A DNA stretch of 64,000 nt from Metallosphaera sedula DSM 5348 (GCF_000016605.1 NC_009440.1:620001-684000), one strand, 5' to 3'. Positions 18,377-28,953 are shown, counted from the first letter of the stretch. Translations and numbers: made by a program. The notes: generated by a model not told the origin, from the sequence alone.

Positions 18377-18444
18377 TATACTGTAAAGCCTTCATCCCTG
18401 TTTTGCACGGTAATAACATCGTGACACTTAAACGCGATAATACT

Positions 18445-19677
18445 ATGCCACAAAGTGAAACTCAATTTAACTATGGAAACTTAGGAAACTCTGTGATCAG
18501 AGAGGCACTAAAGGGGGGTAAGGGTGAGGTAATTAAGAACCCTAAGGTCTTCATTGACCCCCTGTCTGTCTTCACGGATATCCCTTTTAGGGAGGATATA
18601 ATTAGGGAGACCGCGATAGCGGTCAGGTACTTCGTGAAGAACGACGTTAAGTTTTCGAACCTATTTCTAGGTTTAACTGGGACCGGGAAAACCTTTGTGG
18701 TCAAGTACATCTATAACGAGATTGAGGAGGTCAAGAAGGAGGATCCAGATTACAGTGGGGTAAAACAGGTTTACCTGAACTCAAGGGAGGTTGGGGGAAC
18801 CCCTCAAGCGGTCCTTTCAGTGATAGCTGAAAAGCTCACAAATAGCCTCGTTCCAAGACACGGAGTTAATCTGGGCGAGTATATTGACAAGATAAAGAGC
18901 GTCCTAAGAGGAAAGAAGGCCATCATCTACCTCGACGAGGTTGATACCCTCGTGAAAAGAAGGGGAGGAGATATTGTGCTCTATCAGCTGTTGAGGGCAG
19001 ACGCGGACGTGTCAGTGATCATGATCAGTAACGATATCAACGTCAGGGATTACATGGAGCCCAGGGTTTTATCGTCGCTAGGTCCGTCGGTCATTTTCAA
19101 GCCCTATGACGCTGTACAGCTAAAGGAGATCCTCGCGAAGTATGCGGAGTATGGCTTGATTGACGGAACTTTCAATGACGAGATCCTCTCCTATATTGCT
19201 GCTATATCGGCGAGGGAACATGGGGATGCGAGAAAGGCGGTCAATCTTCTCTTCAGATCGGCCCAATTAGCCTCAGGGATAGGTTTCATTAAGAAGGAGC
19301 ATGTGGATAAGGCCATCGTAGAGTATGAGCAGGAGAGGTTGTTTGAGGCCGTCAAGTCGCTCCCCTTCCACTATAAGCTCGCATTAAGGGCCATAGTTAC
19401 GACGGAGGATGTGGTCACGGCGCACAAGGTTTACTCTAAGTATTGCGACAAGCTCAAGCAGAAGCCCCTATCCTACAGGAGGTTCTCGGACATTGTGTCG
19501 GAGCTTGATATGTTTGGAATAGTGAAGATAAAGATCATGAACAGGGGAAGGGCAGGGGGAATAAGGAAGTACGTGGAGGTTCATGACAAGGAAAAGATAA
19601 TGAAAGCACTTGACGAGAACCTAGCGGAAGAGATGGGTTATGAGTACGACGAAGGGTCCGATGTGGAAACGAGTTAA
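18445..19677 (+). CDS. cdc6: Orc1/Cdc6 replication initiator (AAA+ ATPase)
   Basis: Origin-binding initiator and helicase loader, 410 aa from the ATG at 18445 ([11 protein letters not shown]). Walker A is GLTGTGKTF, Walker [11 protein letters not shown], sensor 1 near [10 protein letters not shown] and sensor 2 in [15 protein letters not shown]-terminal winged-helix DNA-binding domain ends the protein. A longer frame opens at ATG 18361, but its extra 28 residues look non-coding and overlap an origin motif. Synteny with isocitrate dehydrogenase suggests the Sulfolobus Cdc6-3 orthologue. It overlaps the next gene by 17 bases. Confidence 0.93.
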   Translation: MPQSETQFNYGNLGNSVIREALKGGKGEVIKNPKVFIDPLSVFTDIPFREDIIRETAIAVRYFVKNDVKFSNLFLGLTGTGKTFVVKYIYNEIEEVKKEDPDYSGVKQVYLNSREVGGTPQAVLSVIAEKLTNSLVPRHGVNLGEYIDKIKSVLRGKKAIIYLDEVDTLVKRRGGDIVLYQLLRADADVSVIMISNDINVRDYMEPRVLSSLGPSVIFKPYDAVQLKEILAKYAEYGLIDGTFNDEILSYIAAISAREHGDARKAVNLLFRSAQLASGIGFIKKEHVDKAIVEYEQERLFEAVKSLPFHYKLALRAIVTTEDVVTAHKVYSKYCDKLKQKPLSYRRFSDIVSELDMFGIVKIKIMNRGRAGGIRKYVEVHDKEKIMKALDENLAEEMGYEYDEGSDVETS

Positions 19678-19978
19678 GGAACTTGAGGACAGGCTACTGC
19701 AACTGGAGGAACGGAGGAAAAATATAGAGGCGGAATTGAACGCGTTACCAAACGGTCACCTTGAGTCCAAGATCATCAACGGCAACGTGTATTACTACCT
19801 TAGGTACTGGGAGGAAGGGAAGCTAAAGAGCAGGTATTTGGGGAGGGAGGCCACCAAGATCAAGGAACAGGTGGAGAGGGCCTCAGAGCTAAAGAGGGAG
19901 CTCTCAATGCTCAAGGAGGAGGAGAGAAGAATAAGAAAAGTCTTGGACAGAATATCTCTAGCCCTAGGCATAGATTAG
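19661..19978 (+). CDS. Coiled-coil protein of unknown function, 105 aa
   Basis: Highly charged helical protein: a heptad-like N-terminal helix ([20 protein letters not shown]), a short beta element [20 protein letters not shown], and a second long helix. The YYYLRY-(x)-GK-SRYLG centre resembles DUF6788-type proteins. Start ATG 19661 is preferred over ATG 19640, which lies farther inside cdc6. Translation is probably coupled to cdc6 (17-base overlap), hinting at a role with the initiator, which is inference only. It overlaps the convergent isocitrate dehydrogenase by 4 bases. Confidence 0.75.
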   Translation: MWKRVKELEDRLLQLEERRKNIEAELNALPNGHLESKIINGNVYYYLRYWEEGKLKSRYLGREATKIKEQVERASELKRELSMLKEEERRIRKVLDRISLALGID

Positions 19979-21210
19979 AGGGTGTCCATGATATTGATAA
20001 GTTCCTTTGTGAACTCAGTGGTACTCAAGGCCTTAACTCCCATAAACCTAGCAAGATCCTGAGTAACCCTCTTGGCGGAGACGGCCCTCAACACGGACTT
20101 CTCCACTAGATCTGCAGCCTCGTTCCACCCCATGAATCTTAACATAAGTTCGCATCCCTTAATTATTCCCGTGGGATTCGCCATGTTCTTTCCTGCGTAC
20201 TTGGGGGCAGTGCCGTGTATTGCCTCAAACATTCCACCCGAGTCGCCTATGTTGGCCCCGCCAAGCATACCAATGTTTCCTATAAGAGCTCCGGCCGCGT
20301 CGGATATGTAATCTCCATTAAGGTTGGGAGCTAGAATGACGTCGTACTCATCTGGTCTCGTGATAATCTGTTGGAACATGTTGTCAGCTATCCTGTCATT
20401 CACCACTATTTTTCCCTCAGGAGCTTTACCGTTGTAGTCCTTCATGATTTCCTCCTCCGTCACTACCTTGTCCCTGTACTCTCTCTTGATAAGGTCGTAG
20501 GCCCAATCCCTAAAAGCTCCCTCAGTGTACTTGAGCACGTTCCCCTTGTGCATTATGGTTAACTTTCTCCTTCCGTGTTCAATGGCGTAATTCATGGCCA
20601 TCCTCGTGATCCTCTCGGTCTTGAACTTGCTTATTACCTTGATACCAATTCCAGTATCGTCCTCTACATCAACGTGTAACTCGTTCTTAAGGAATGACCT
20701 TATCTTCTTGGCCTCCTCGCTGTCGTATGTGTACTCTATACCCCTATATAGGTCGTCTGTGTTTTCCCTGAAAATGATCATGTCCACCTTGTTTGGTTCC
20801 TTTAGCGGAGACTCGAGTCCATCTATATACTTCACCGGCCTAATGTTTGCGTAAAGGTCCAGCATGAGCCTGATGGCCACGTTCACGGATTTCCATCCCT
20901 TTCCAATGGGAGTCTCGAGGGGACCCTTAACCACTACCCTGTAGTTCAGGAGCATCTCCTGGGTCTCCTTGGGAAACCTATCCCCTGTCTTCGCGAAGGC
21001 CTTATCGCCAGCTAGTACCTCAACCCACTTGATCTCCCTCTTGGAGCCATAGGCCTTTTCCACAGCCTTGTCCACTACTTGTCTCGCAGAGGTCACAATC
21101 TCGGGTCCTATACCGTCTCCCTCGATATAGAGAATGACAGGTTTGTTGGGAACTATCCATCTCCCGTTTTGGAACGAGATTTTTTCACCATCGTCCGGGA
21201 CATGCGACAT
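19975..21210 (-). CDS. icd: Isocitrate dehydrogenase (NADP-type)
   Basis: Oxidative decarboxylation of isocitrate to 2-oxoglutarate, 411 aa. Signatures include YIEGDGIGPEI, the substrate-binding block KGPLETPIGKG, RENTDDLYRGIE, HKGNVLKYTEGAF and the metal-site region NLNGDYISDAAGALIG. The ATG at 21208-21210 (MSHVPDDGEKI) is preferred because a minus-strand TATA-like aaaaagttaaaa lies at 21233-21244, the leaderless spacing, and family members begin near here. A longer frame to 21267 exists. Convergent with the orc1/cdc6 pair. Confidence 0.95.
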   Translation of the reverse strand: MSHVPDDGEKISFQNGRWIVPNKPVILYIEGDGIGPEIVTSARQVVDKAVEKAYGSKREIKWVEVLAGDKAFAKTGDRFPKETQEMLLNYRVVVKGPLETPIGKGWKSVNVAIRLMLDLYANIRPVKYIDGLESPLKEPNKVDMIIFRENTDDLYRGIEYTYDSEEAKKIRSFLKNELHVDVEDDTGIGIKVISKFKTERITRMAMNYAIEHGRRKLTIMHKGNVLKYTEGAFRDWAYDLIKREYRDKVVTEEEIMKDYNGKAPEGKIVVNDRIADNMFQQIITRPDEYDVILAPNLNGDYISDAAGALIGNIGMLGGANIGDSGGMFEAIHGTAPKYAGKNMANPTGIIKGCELMLRFMGWNEAADLVEKSVLRAVSAKRVTQDLARFMGVKALSTTEFTKELINIMDTL

Positions 21211-21288
21211 GAAAGTTAGGTAGTTCGAACAACTTTTAACTTTTTGGATGATGAGGGGTTCGGACATTAACCGGGGAGTTAAAACAGC

Positions 21289-21801
21289 TCACTCCTTTCT
21301 AGCTAGGTAGTAGAAGAGTGCGTTCTCCTCCCTGTAGGAGACCTCCTTGAAGCCCTTTAGCTCCGTCCTCTCCCTCCTCACTATGACCGGGTCCACGAGG
21401 AGGAACAATCCCCCGTCTCTTAACACCCTCCTGATCTCGGTAAAGAGGGCCTCCCTCTCATGTTTCCTAAGGTTATAAACGAACATCACGGAGTAGACGA
21501 AGGAGAAAGAAGAATCAGGAAACGGTAACTTCAGGGTCGGCCTCTCTATCTTTAGGAACTCCACGTCAGCCCCCTCCTCCTTAGCGTTTTTGATTGCCGT
21601 CTCAAGGGGGAATTCGTCCCATATATCAAGGGCAACTATCTTTCTGTTCCAAGCCTTAGACAACTGAATGGGAATGAGCGAGTTACCGCACCCCACGTCT
21701 AGCACTTCCCCTTCTACCTTGAGCTGTGCTAGTCTCCTTAGAATGAAGTTCTGTTCGTCTAGGGTAATGCCCATTCTTCTTACTGGGTAGTAAGTTGGCA
21801 T
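21289..21801 (-). CDS. Class I SAM-dependent methyltransferase
   Basis: 170 aa. Motif I is VLDVGCGNSLIPIQ (residues 33-46), the acidic residue after strand 2 is in IVALDIWDEF, the post-I block is LPFPDSSFSFVYSVMFVYNL, and motif III is RRVLRDGGLFLLVDP. It belongs to the UbiE/Coq5-like small-molecule methyltransferase group; the substrate cannot be assigned. ATG at 21799-21801, with AT-rich promoter sequence just upstream (21825-21855) shared with the divergent S53 protease gene. Confidence 0.88.
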   Translation of the reverse strand: MPTYYPVRRMGITLDEQNFILRRLAQLKVEGEVLDVGCGNSLIPIQLSKAWNRKIVALDIWDEFPLETAIKNAKEEGADVEFLKIERPTLKLPFPDSSFSFVYSVMFVYNLRKHEREALFTEIRRVLRDGGLFLLVDPVIVRRERTELKGFKEVSYREENALFYYLARKE

Positions 21802-21933
21802 ATTACGATCCTAAGTTAAGAGGAAATGTTAATATTTAAAGATAAATATTAAAAGAGTCTCAAGATAGGGCAGGCCTAAAAATCAAAAACTATCACGAAA
21901 AAGTTTTTGATATTACACGTTCATGGAGAACCT
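21802..21933. promoter_or_regulatory. Divergent promoter region with two inverted repeats
   Basis: A 132-base AT-rich spacer between the methyltransferase and the S53 protease. It contains aatattta (21831-21838 area) mirrored by taaatatt four bases later. It also holds a perfect 9-base pair tcaaaaact (21883-21891) / agtttttga (21902-21910) just before the protease start at 21934. These could be operator sites or a leader hairpin; not identified further. Confidence 0.45.
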
Positions 21934-24900
21934 ATGATTAAGGAACTTCTGCTCATAGCACTTATCTTAAGCCAAGGAATACCGCTGTTTCACATGGGAC
22001 AGGATCAGGTATCAACCCTTCCTCCCTCTCAACTGGTTACCGTGTCGATAGTCGAAAAACCGCAGAACTTGGCGTTACTCCAGTTATACGTACAGGAACA
22101 CAAGGTACTCACCAAGGATCAGGTTGAGTCACTCTTTGTCCCAACCGAGAAAATACAACAGCTAGTAAACTACCTACACGGGTACGGGATTGCCACCAGC
22201 GTATCACTGAACGTTATCACCGCAACGGGCACAGTTTCTCAGTTCGAGAAGGCGTTAGGTGGCTCCTTTTACGTTGAAAAGTTTCACAACCTAACCTTTT
22301 ATCAGTACGTTGACGTAAGCTCGCCCCTAGTTTCCAACGCATTGGTGTTTTCAACCAACGTTACTACCTCGCTCCTTCAGAGGCCAAGCACTCTCATCAA
22401 TGTGACCCAGGCTGTCGCGTTCTCCCAGGTAACTCCATCACAACTTAGGTATGCCTACAATGTAACCCCCCTCCTTCATAAGGGAATAAACGGGACTAAC
22501 GTAACCATTGGGATAGTGGACTTCTATGGGGATCCCTACATTCAGCAACAACTGCAGGAGTTTGACTCGAACTATAACATAAGTAACCCCCCGTTCTTTA
22601 AGGTCGAGAGCATAGGGGCCTATAACCCAAATGACGGGATCTCCAGCGGATGGGCACTTGAGATTTCACTTGACGTGGAGTACGCCCACGTGCTAGCTCC
22701 AGGCGCTGGAATAATACTGTACGTAGCTAACCCCAACGCCTCCCTTCCGCAGGTCATTGCTTACATAGACCAACAGGATCAGGTCTCAGTGGTTTCACAG
22801 AGCTTTGGCATCCCTGAGTTATATGTGGCCCTAGGATTGATACCCCTGTCCATGGTACAATCCCTCACCTACGAGTATTGGTTAGGCGAGGTTGAGGGAA
22901 TCACGTTCGTGGCCAGTAGCGGTGACGCGGGAGGGAACGGGTATAATTTCTACCTTTCTCCCCTTGGTAACCTGGTGCTCCCCGCCTCTGACCCCTATGT
23001 GCTCGCTGTTGGAGGCACATCGGTGTACTACTCCAATGGAAGCGTCAAGCAGACTGCATGGAGTGGCGAAAGCTTGTTCGGGGCGTCCACTGGTGGATAC
23101 AGCGTGATATTCCCCAGTCCGTGGTATCAGGGCTCTCACGGTTTTAGGATGGTACCAGACGTGGCTGCTGACGCCAATCCGTATACGGGAGTTCCAGTCA
23201 CATACTATTACAATATCTCTGAACTGGTAGGGGGGACCTCAGTTGCCTCACCTCTAGTAGCTGGAATTCTAGCTCTAGCTGTTCAAGTTCACGGCAAACT
23301 TGGCTTCATAAACCCACTGATCTACTCACTGAACGGTACTAAGGCCATTTCTCCAGTTGAGTACGGATATAACACCCCATACATCGTGAATGGAACTCCA
23401 AACCCTGTTACTGGGCTAGGTTACATAAACGCAGGTTACTTCGTGTCCATGATAGAGCCAGGGAATGGGATATCTGTGGCTGTCCAGAACACCACCTACC
23501 TAGATGGTCAGGAGGTTAATGTTGTGGTGAAGGCACCCCCATCACCTCAACCGGTGGCTCAAATCTACAATGGATCTGCAATCGTGGGACAGGTTCCCCT
23601 CACGTACAACGGGACTTACTGGGTTGGTCACTTCCAGGCTACAGGATCGGGAGTCGAGGAAGTAATAGTGACACAGGGCAACCTGGTGTCGGGTTCCTAT
23701 TTCACCGTAGGTCTACAGGCTCAGTACCTCCTTCCACAGGTAGCACTCTACCCGAGCCCAGGAAACTTGCCGGTCCTGGTTCACTTGACATATCCCAACG
23801 GGACTACTGCACATCCCAACTCCCAATTTTCTGCAAACCTATACAGCTATAACCCTGAGACGGGACAGGAGAGACTGATCTCCACGATACAGCTTAGCCA
23901 TCCTCTTGTCCTCAACTTCAGCCAGTACGGGATTACCATAACTAACGCATCCGATTACGTGTTTGGAACCTTCCCGTTGAATTCCTCCATGGTGAGCGGA
24001 ATATACCTCGTTAAGGTCCCAGGTACTTATGGGTTCGACGAGATAGTTGCAGGAATTTATGTTGTCCCCTACATAGTTCCTGGGATAGCCACAGAACCGC
24101 TAGTGGTTACCCCAGGCGAGAACTTTACACTTGCTGTGTTCGCGGAGACCCTGGGTTCGCCCAATATAACGGTGAGCTTCGTTAAGGACGGAGTGTCCTA
24201 CTTTAACACAACCGTAAACTCCGTGGAGACATCGCTGGGACAGTTCTACGTTCAGGAGATCTCCCTGCCCAAGGGAATACCCGCCGGGTACTACGACGTC
24301 GTGGCGTATGCCAGTTACAATTTCAGCAATTACACGGCGTCTGGGATTGGCTTGACGCAAATTTACGTTTCCCCTTCCCCTGTGCAGGTTACGCTGAGCG
24401 GTCTACAGGAGACCATGCTCCAGAACTCCACGCTGGTTATAAACGCCTCCGTAACCTATCCCAACGGAACTCCTGTGAAGTACGGCACCTTCACAGCCAT
24501 CGTTATTCCCTCGTATATGCAGGGCTCCTTCGATACACTTGCGATCTCCAACGCAGTTCCCCTGGAATACAGGAACGGGTCGTGGATAGGTTACTTCAAC
24601 CTTCCCTCAGGTGGGGGTTCCAACGGATTGGGTCTATCACCCTATGGACTGGCAGGTTCCTGGCAGATATATATCGACGGGGTAACCTATGACGGGCATC
24701 CCACTGCCCTTAAGTCTTCGCTTGACTACAGCACGCTTACGGTAACGCCTCAACCCTACACTAACTTCGTTCTCCTACCCTACGTTCTAACTCCGACCTT
24801 TAATGGGACCTCCGGGTACAACCTTTACATACTTAACGCCACCATAATAAACCATAACGCAACCCTGGTAAACTCGGTTATCTACAATCTAACTGCCGTG

Positions 24901-25152
24901 AATGCAACAGTAAGCTTGATAAATAGCCAGGTCTTCCATTACACGCTAACCAACAGCACCCTCCTCAATAACACCGCAATAACTCCTGTTCAAATCCTGA
25001 CCACCAGTGTGGGTCACCACAGTGTCGTAATTCCCTCCACAGTTACGAAGAACGTTACATCAACATCTTCTCAAAGCGGAACAGCTATGGTAGCGTTGGT
25101 AATCCTCGCGTTTGGCCTCGTCCTAGCTGTGTATGTATGGAGAAGAAAATAG
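21934..25152 (+). CDS. Giant S53 (sedolisin/kumamolisin) acid protease with stalk and membrane anchor
   Basis: Secreted acid serine-carboxyl peptidase, 1072 aa. Signal peptide MIKELLLIALILSQG, pro-domain of about 150 residues, then the S53 catalytic domain. Its residues are E243 and D247 (in ALEISLDVEYAH), the oxyanion Asp331 (SSGDAGG) and nucleophile Ser436 (GGTSVASPL). The calcium-loop segment reads NPVTGLGY where Asp is usual. Residues 525-1040 are Asn/Thr/Ser-rich beta repeats, and a C-terminal membrane segment ends VWRRK. The frame also opens at TTG 21907, but ATG 21934 starts the signal peptide. Confidence 0.92.
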   Translation: MIKELLLIALILSQGIPLFHMGQDQVSTLPPSQLVTVSIVEKPQNLALLQLYVQEHKVLTKDQVESLFVPTEKIQQLVNYLHGYGIATSVSLNVITATGTVSQFEKALGGSFYVEKFHNLTFYQYVDVSSPLVSNALVFSTNVTTSLLQRPSTLINVTQAVAFSQVTPSQLRYAYNVTPLLHKGINGTNVTIGIVDFYGDPYIQQQLQEFDSNYNISNPPFFKVESIGAYNPNDGISSGWALEISLDVEYAHVLAPGAGIILYVANPNASLPQVIAYIDQQDQVSVVSQSFGIPELYVALGLIPLSMVQSLTYEYWLGEVEGITFVASSGDAGGNGYNFYLSPLGNLVLPASDPYVLAVGGTSVYYSNGSVKQTAWSGESLFGASTGGYSVIFPSPWYQGSHGFRMVPDVAADANPYTGVPVTYYYNISELVGGTSVASPLVAGILALAVQVHGKLGFINPLIYSLNGTKAISPVEYGYNTPYIVNGTPNPVTGLGYINAGYFVSMIEPGNGISVAVQNTTYLDGQEVNVVVKAPPSPQPVAQIYNGSAIVGQVPLTYNGTYWVGHFQATGSGVEEVIVTQGNLVSGSYFTVGLQAQYLLPQVALYPSPGNLPVLVHLTYPNGTTAHPNSQFSANLYSYNPETGQERLISTIQLSHPLVLNFSQYGITITNASDYVFGTFPLNSSMVSGIYLVKVPGTYGFDEIVAGIYVVPYIVPGIATEPLVVTPGENFTLAVFAETLGSPNITVSFVKDGVSYFNTTVNSVETSLGQFYVQEISLPKGIPAGYYDVVAYASYNFSNYTASGIGLTQIYVSPSPVQVTLSGLQETMLQNSTLVINASVTYPNGTPVKYGTFTAIVIPSYMQGSFDTLAISNAVPLEYRNGSWIGYFNLPSGGGSNGLGLSPYGLAGSWQIYIDGVTYDGHPTALKSSLDYSTLTVTPQPYTNFVLLPYVLTPTFNGTSGYNLYILNATIINHNATLVNSVIYNLTAVNATVSLINSQVFHYTLTNSTLLNNTAITPVQILTTSVGHHSVVIPSTVTKNVTSTSSQSGTAMVALVILAFGLVLAVYVWRRK

Positions 25153-25248
25153 CATGTCGGAAGCCTTTGTCAGGAATTAAGATAACTCTTTACCACATCC
25201 TCACGAACCAAAGGAGAAGAACTAGCCAAGTAAAACCTCTCATAGATT

Positions 25249-25602
25249 TCAAGAGATCTCAGTGATCATTCCAACCCATCCTTCTTGGTCATACATTATG
25301 TACTGGACCCTCACCTGAATCCTCTTTACCCCCGCCTTGGTTCTAACCCTTAGGTTGTAGGTGAAATAATATATGTTGCCGTCTGTCTCAACCTCTGCCT
25401 TCTTGGGAAACTCGATCACGTAATCGTATTTCTCTGAAAGCTCCTGGATCTTCGTGGTTAACCTCGTTATTATGTCCTTTACAGAATCTCCATAAATGGG
25501 TTCAAAGGTTATGGCCCTTAACTCCTCCTTGAAGGCTGAAATACTTTCGGTCATTCTTATCTTTCTTGTTTTTCCTCTAGTTTTTGCATCCACGGTATTC
25601 AT
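25249..25602 (-). CDS. Hypothetical protein, 117 aa
   Basis: Unknown soluble protein. An amphipathic helix (SVKDIITRLTTKIQELSEKY) is followed by a beta meander (VETDGNIYYFTYNLRVRT, IQVRVQYIMY), giving a helix-grip-like shape. Start is uncertain: ATG 25602 (MNTVDAKT) or ATG 25554 (MTESISAF); an open frame to 25692 would overlap the gene upstream. A minus-strand AT element at 25613-25625 precedes it. It is the last of three same-strand genes of unknown function (25249-27831). Confidence 0.6.
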   Translation of the reverse strand: MNTVDAKTRGKTRKIRMTESISAFKEELRAITFEPIYGDSVKDIITRLTTKIQELSEKYDYVIEFPKKAEVETDGNIYYFTYNLRVRTKAGVKRIQVRVQYIMYDQEGWVGMITEIS

Positions 25603-25642
25603 TGTGTTGCTCGGGAATAAAAATGTCCCTGGTTCGTTCGGA

Positions 25643-26992
25643 CTAGAAATAGAAGTCCTCAAACAATTTCCTAACCTTCCAGCCCTCCTCATCTAACCAG
25701 TCTATTCCCCTCTCTATCTCATGCCTGAGCCCCCTCACGTTGTCCCGTAGGTCCACGCTGGGAATTGAGAATGAGGTCATCCTCTCCTCGTCAATGATGG
25801 AGTACATGTTATCCAATCTGCTACCTAACCCTAGCAAAGACCTATTCCTCCCCCTATACATGAGCGGTGAAACCACCTGGGTGAAGCCGTAATCATCTTT
25901 TACCACAAGGAAAGGAATTATTACCTCGAGTTTCTCGTCAATGTAGATGGTTCTTCTGGCTAGGGAAGATAACTCATTAAGCTCCCTCTTCTTTAACTCC
26001 TTTACGCTTTCCAACGCGGATTTAACCTCATTCACGATCTTCCTAGAGGCCTCCAGTTTACTATCCACCTGAGCAAGTTCTTGGTTCTTCTTCGCAACAA
26101 GTGAGTCTATCTTCTCCCTGTAAACTCTCACCTCGGCCCTATAAGGCTCGAGGACCTGATTCACCTGAGCCTCAAGGTCTTTCATTAGCTTATCCTTTGC
26201 AGACTCAAGGGAGGAAATCTGCTTCTGGGACACGGATCCACCCTCCAAATCCAATCGGGTCTTGGCTATAACCCCATAAATCTCCGAGAGCCTAGGAGCG
26301 AATTCAGATACCTTCTTTTTAACTTCCTCGTAGGCAATCGGCTTCCTTTGTTTCAGTAGTTGTTCCATCTCCGCCTTAGTTTTCTCTATTTCCTGGTCGT
26401 ATAGGGACTCTATCCTCCGCCTTTCCTCCGCTATTTTTCCGATGAAAGTATCCGATATTGCAATGAAGCTCTTAACGTATTCATCTATCTTGTTTAGCTC
26501 AGAGTTTACAATTTCCTGGAGTCTCTTCCACTCCTCAACCTCTAGGGAAGCCACATCCTCCGTAATCCTTCTCTCAAGGATATACACAGGCAAGGACATG
26601 GAAGGATTCTTTAAAAGCGAGGTAATGTCGTCACTTATTACTCCCTTAAGCCTAACGCTCTCCTTCCCCCTGGGCTCAGTCCAGGGAATCCTTTTAACCA
26701 GGTTCAGAAATTCATCTGGGGAGGTAATCTTTGAAAAGGAATTGAGGTAATGCTCGTAGTCAGCTAGAACTGTCCTATTAAACGTGCTATCTATCCTCCC
26801 AGTTTCGTCAAAGAGAAGGTAACCGCCCGAATCCTCCATTCTCATCAGGAGGATGGGCCAGCCCACTAGGGTAATGGAGTTAACTCTGGTCCTCTTGGAG
26901 AGGGCCTTAGAGATAGCCACGGCCAGCTGTTTCTCGGGAGAGAGAGGAGAACCGTTGGCATCCACCACTAGGGCGAGTTGAACAGTCTTCAT
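25643..26992 (-). CDS. Coiled-coil protein of unknown function, 449 aa
   Basis: Not recognised. The N-terminal about 110 residues look globular (LALVVDANGSPLSPE, SITLVGWPILLMRM). Then come long charged helices from about residue 145 to 345 (for example EERRRIESLYDQEIEKTKAE), predicted to form an antiparallel coiled coil, and a C-terminal globular part (VVSPLMYRGRNRSLLGLG). The shape recalls SMC-like or scaffold proteins, but no Walker motif is present. ATG at 26990-26992. It lies between two other unknown genes on the same strand. Confidence 0.75.
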   Translation of the reverse strand: MKTVQLALVVDANGSPLSPEKQLAVAISKALSKRTRVNSITLVGWPILLMRMEDSGGYLLFDETGRIDSTFNRTVLADYEHYLNSFSKITSPDEFLNLVKRIPWTEPRGKESVRLKGVISDDITSLLKNPSMSLPVYILERRITEDVASLEVEEWKRLQEIVNSELNKIDEYVKSFIAISDTFIGKIAEERRRIESLYDQEIEKTKAEMEQLLKQRKPIAYEEVKKKVSEFAPRLSEIYGVIAKTRLDLEGGSVSQKQISSLESAKDKLMKDLEAQVNQVLEPYRAEVRVYREKIDSLVAKKNQELAQVDSKLEASRKIVNEVKSALESVKELKKRELNELSSLARRTIYIDEKLEVIIPFLVVKDDYGFTQVVSPLMYRGRNRSLLGLGSRLDNMYSIIDEERMTSFSIPSVDLRDNVRGLRHEIERGIDWLDEEGWKVRKLFEDFYF

Positions 26993-27045
26993 GTGGGAAC
27001 TTTAAAGTAACTCACAACTATAACTCTTTAAGCTTATGACCAACA

Positions 27046-27831
27046 CTAAACGTAGTTGGAGACCTCAAGCACCATTTTCTTGACTTTCTCGACGCTCTCC
27101 ACGAAATCTGGATCCAGTTCCTCAAGATGACCAAGTAACTTCACAGTTCCAGAAATTCCCTTTTCCACTAGGAGTCTGTCGATGTGAAGGTTCCTCTGGC
27201 CCATTAGTATGACAAGCCTTGACTCCTCAGCCTTAAGGAATTCCTCCAATTTTCCCGCCAAACCCAGGGCCTTGAGAGAGTCCTCCCGGTTAACAGTTTT
27301 TGCCCACGGATACTTCCTCCTTACCTCCTCCAAGGCCTCACTCTCGTATGCTATGTCGTTCAGAACCTCAACAATGTTCTTGGAGTCGTCCTCCTTTCTC
27401 TTCCTCACAAGGTCAGTGATGAAGGGGAAGAAGTCCTGAGTTATTTTAACTTCTCCCTCTTCAGGGAAAGGGTAAATCGAATTCTCCATTGCATCGTCCT
27501 TAATTGCTGAGAATGCCTCCTCTATATCCCCCCTAGTTAATTCTAAGGGAAGAGGCCTGTTCAAGATCATGGATGACATTCCGATGATGGATATCACATC
27601 CAGGCCAATCAGTAGTTGTACAGCCTCCCTGTAGCCAGGTTCAGCCAGTTTTGGGTAGAACTTCCTTCTTAGATAGAGGTTGGGCCAGTTCATTAAGTTA
27701 TAGAGTATGGGAGACTTGGAGTAGTAGATTTTCATGTAATAACCGCCATTAAGTCTCCTGTACACGTACACTGCCTTGTCCTTCTCAATTCCAGCTCTAA
27801 CTGCAAGCTCGATAAAATCCAAGATTATCAA
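27046..27831 (-). CDS. Hypothetical protein, 261 aa
   Basis: Unknown, mostly helical soluble protein. It includes the blocks NWPNLYLRRKFYPKLAEPGY, LIGLDVISIIGMSSMILNRP and a C-terminal helical region (VLNDIAYESEALEEVRRKYP). ATG at 27829-27831. It precedes the coiled-coil gene at 25643-26992 on the same strand with a 53-base gap. No domain recognised. Confidence 0.7.
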   Translation of the reverse strand: MIILDFIELAVRAGIEKDKAVYVYRRLNGGYYMKIYYSKSPILYNLMNWPNLYLRRKFYPKLAEPGYREAVQLLIGLDVISIIGMSSMILNRPLPLELTRGDIEEAFSAIKDDAMENSIYPFPEEGEVKITQDFFPFITDLVRKRKEDDSKNIVEVLNDIAYESEALEEVRRKYPWAKTVNREDSLKALGLAGKLEEFLKAEESRLVILMGQRNLHIDRLLVEKGISGTVKLLGHLEELDPDFVESVEKVKKMVLEVSNYV

Positions 27832-27865
27832 GAGAAAAAGAACGCATGGATTAAAAAGTAGAGCT

Positions 27866-28951
<1,086 letters not shown>

Positions 28952-28953
28952 CT

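Larger units (their letters stand above)
18010..18444. other. Replication-origin-like intergenic region upstream of orc1/cdc6
   Basis: A 435-base spacer without a convincing gene, directly upstream of orc1/cdc6. It holds four copies of a GAAAC[AT][TC]TGCA[TC] motif, two in minus orientation (18068-18084, 18201-18217) and two in plus orientation (18301-18313, 18363-18376). It also has a strong dyad at 18143-18179, a gtgac-t-gtcac palindrome at 18183-18193 and AT-rich stretches (18221-18295). Sulfolobales origins lie beside orc1/cdc6 genes. The neighbours (pterin dehydratase, isocitrate dehydrogenase) match the Sulfolobus cdc6-3/oriC2 locus by recall. Origin activity is inferred. Confidence 0.65.

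Noticed and set aside
18361-18444. Extended N-terminus of Orc1/Cdc6 from ATG 18361
   Set aside because: The 28 extra residues overlap an origin-like motif and do not look like the family N-terminus; ATG 18445 fits better.
21211-21267. Extended N-terminus of isocitrate dehydrogenase
   Set aside because: The minus-strand TATA-like box at 21233-21244 falls inside this extension and gives leaderless spacing to ATG 21210.
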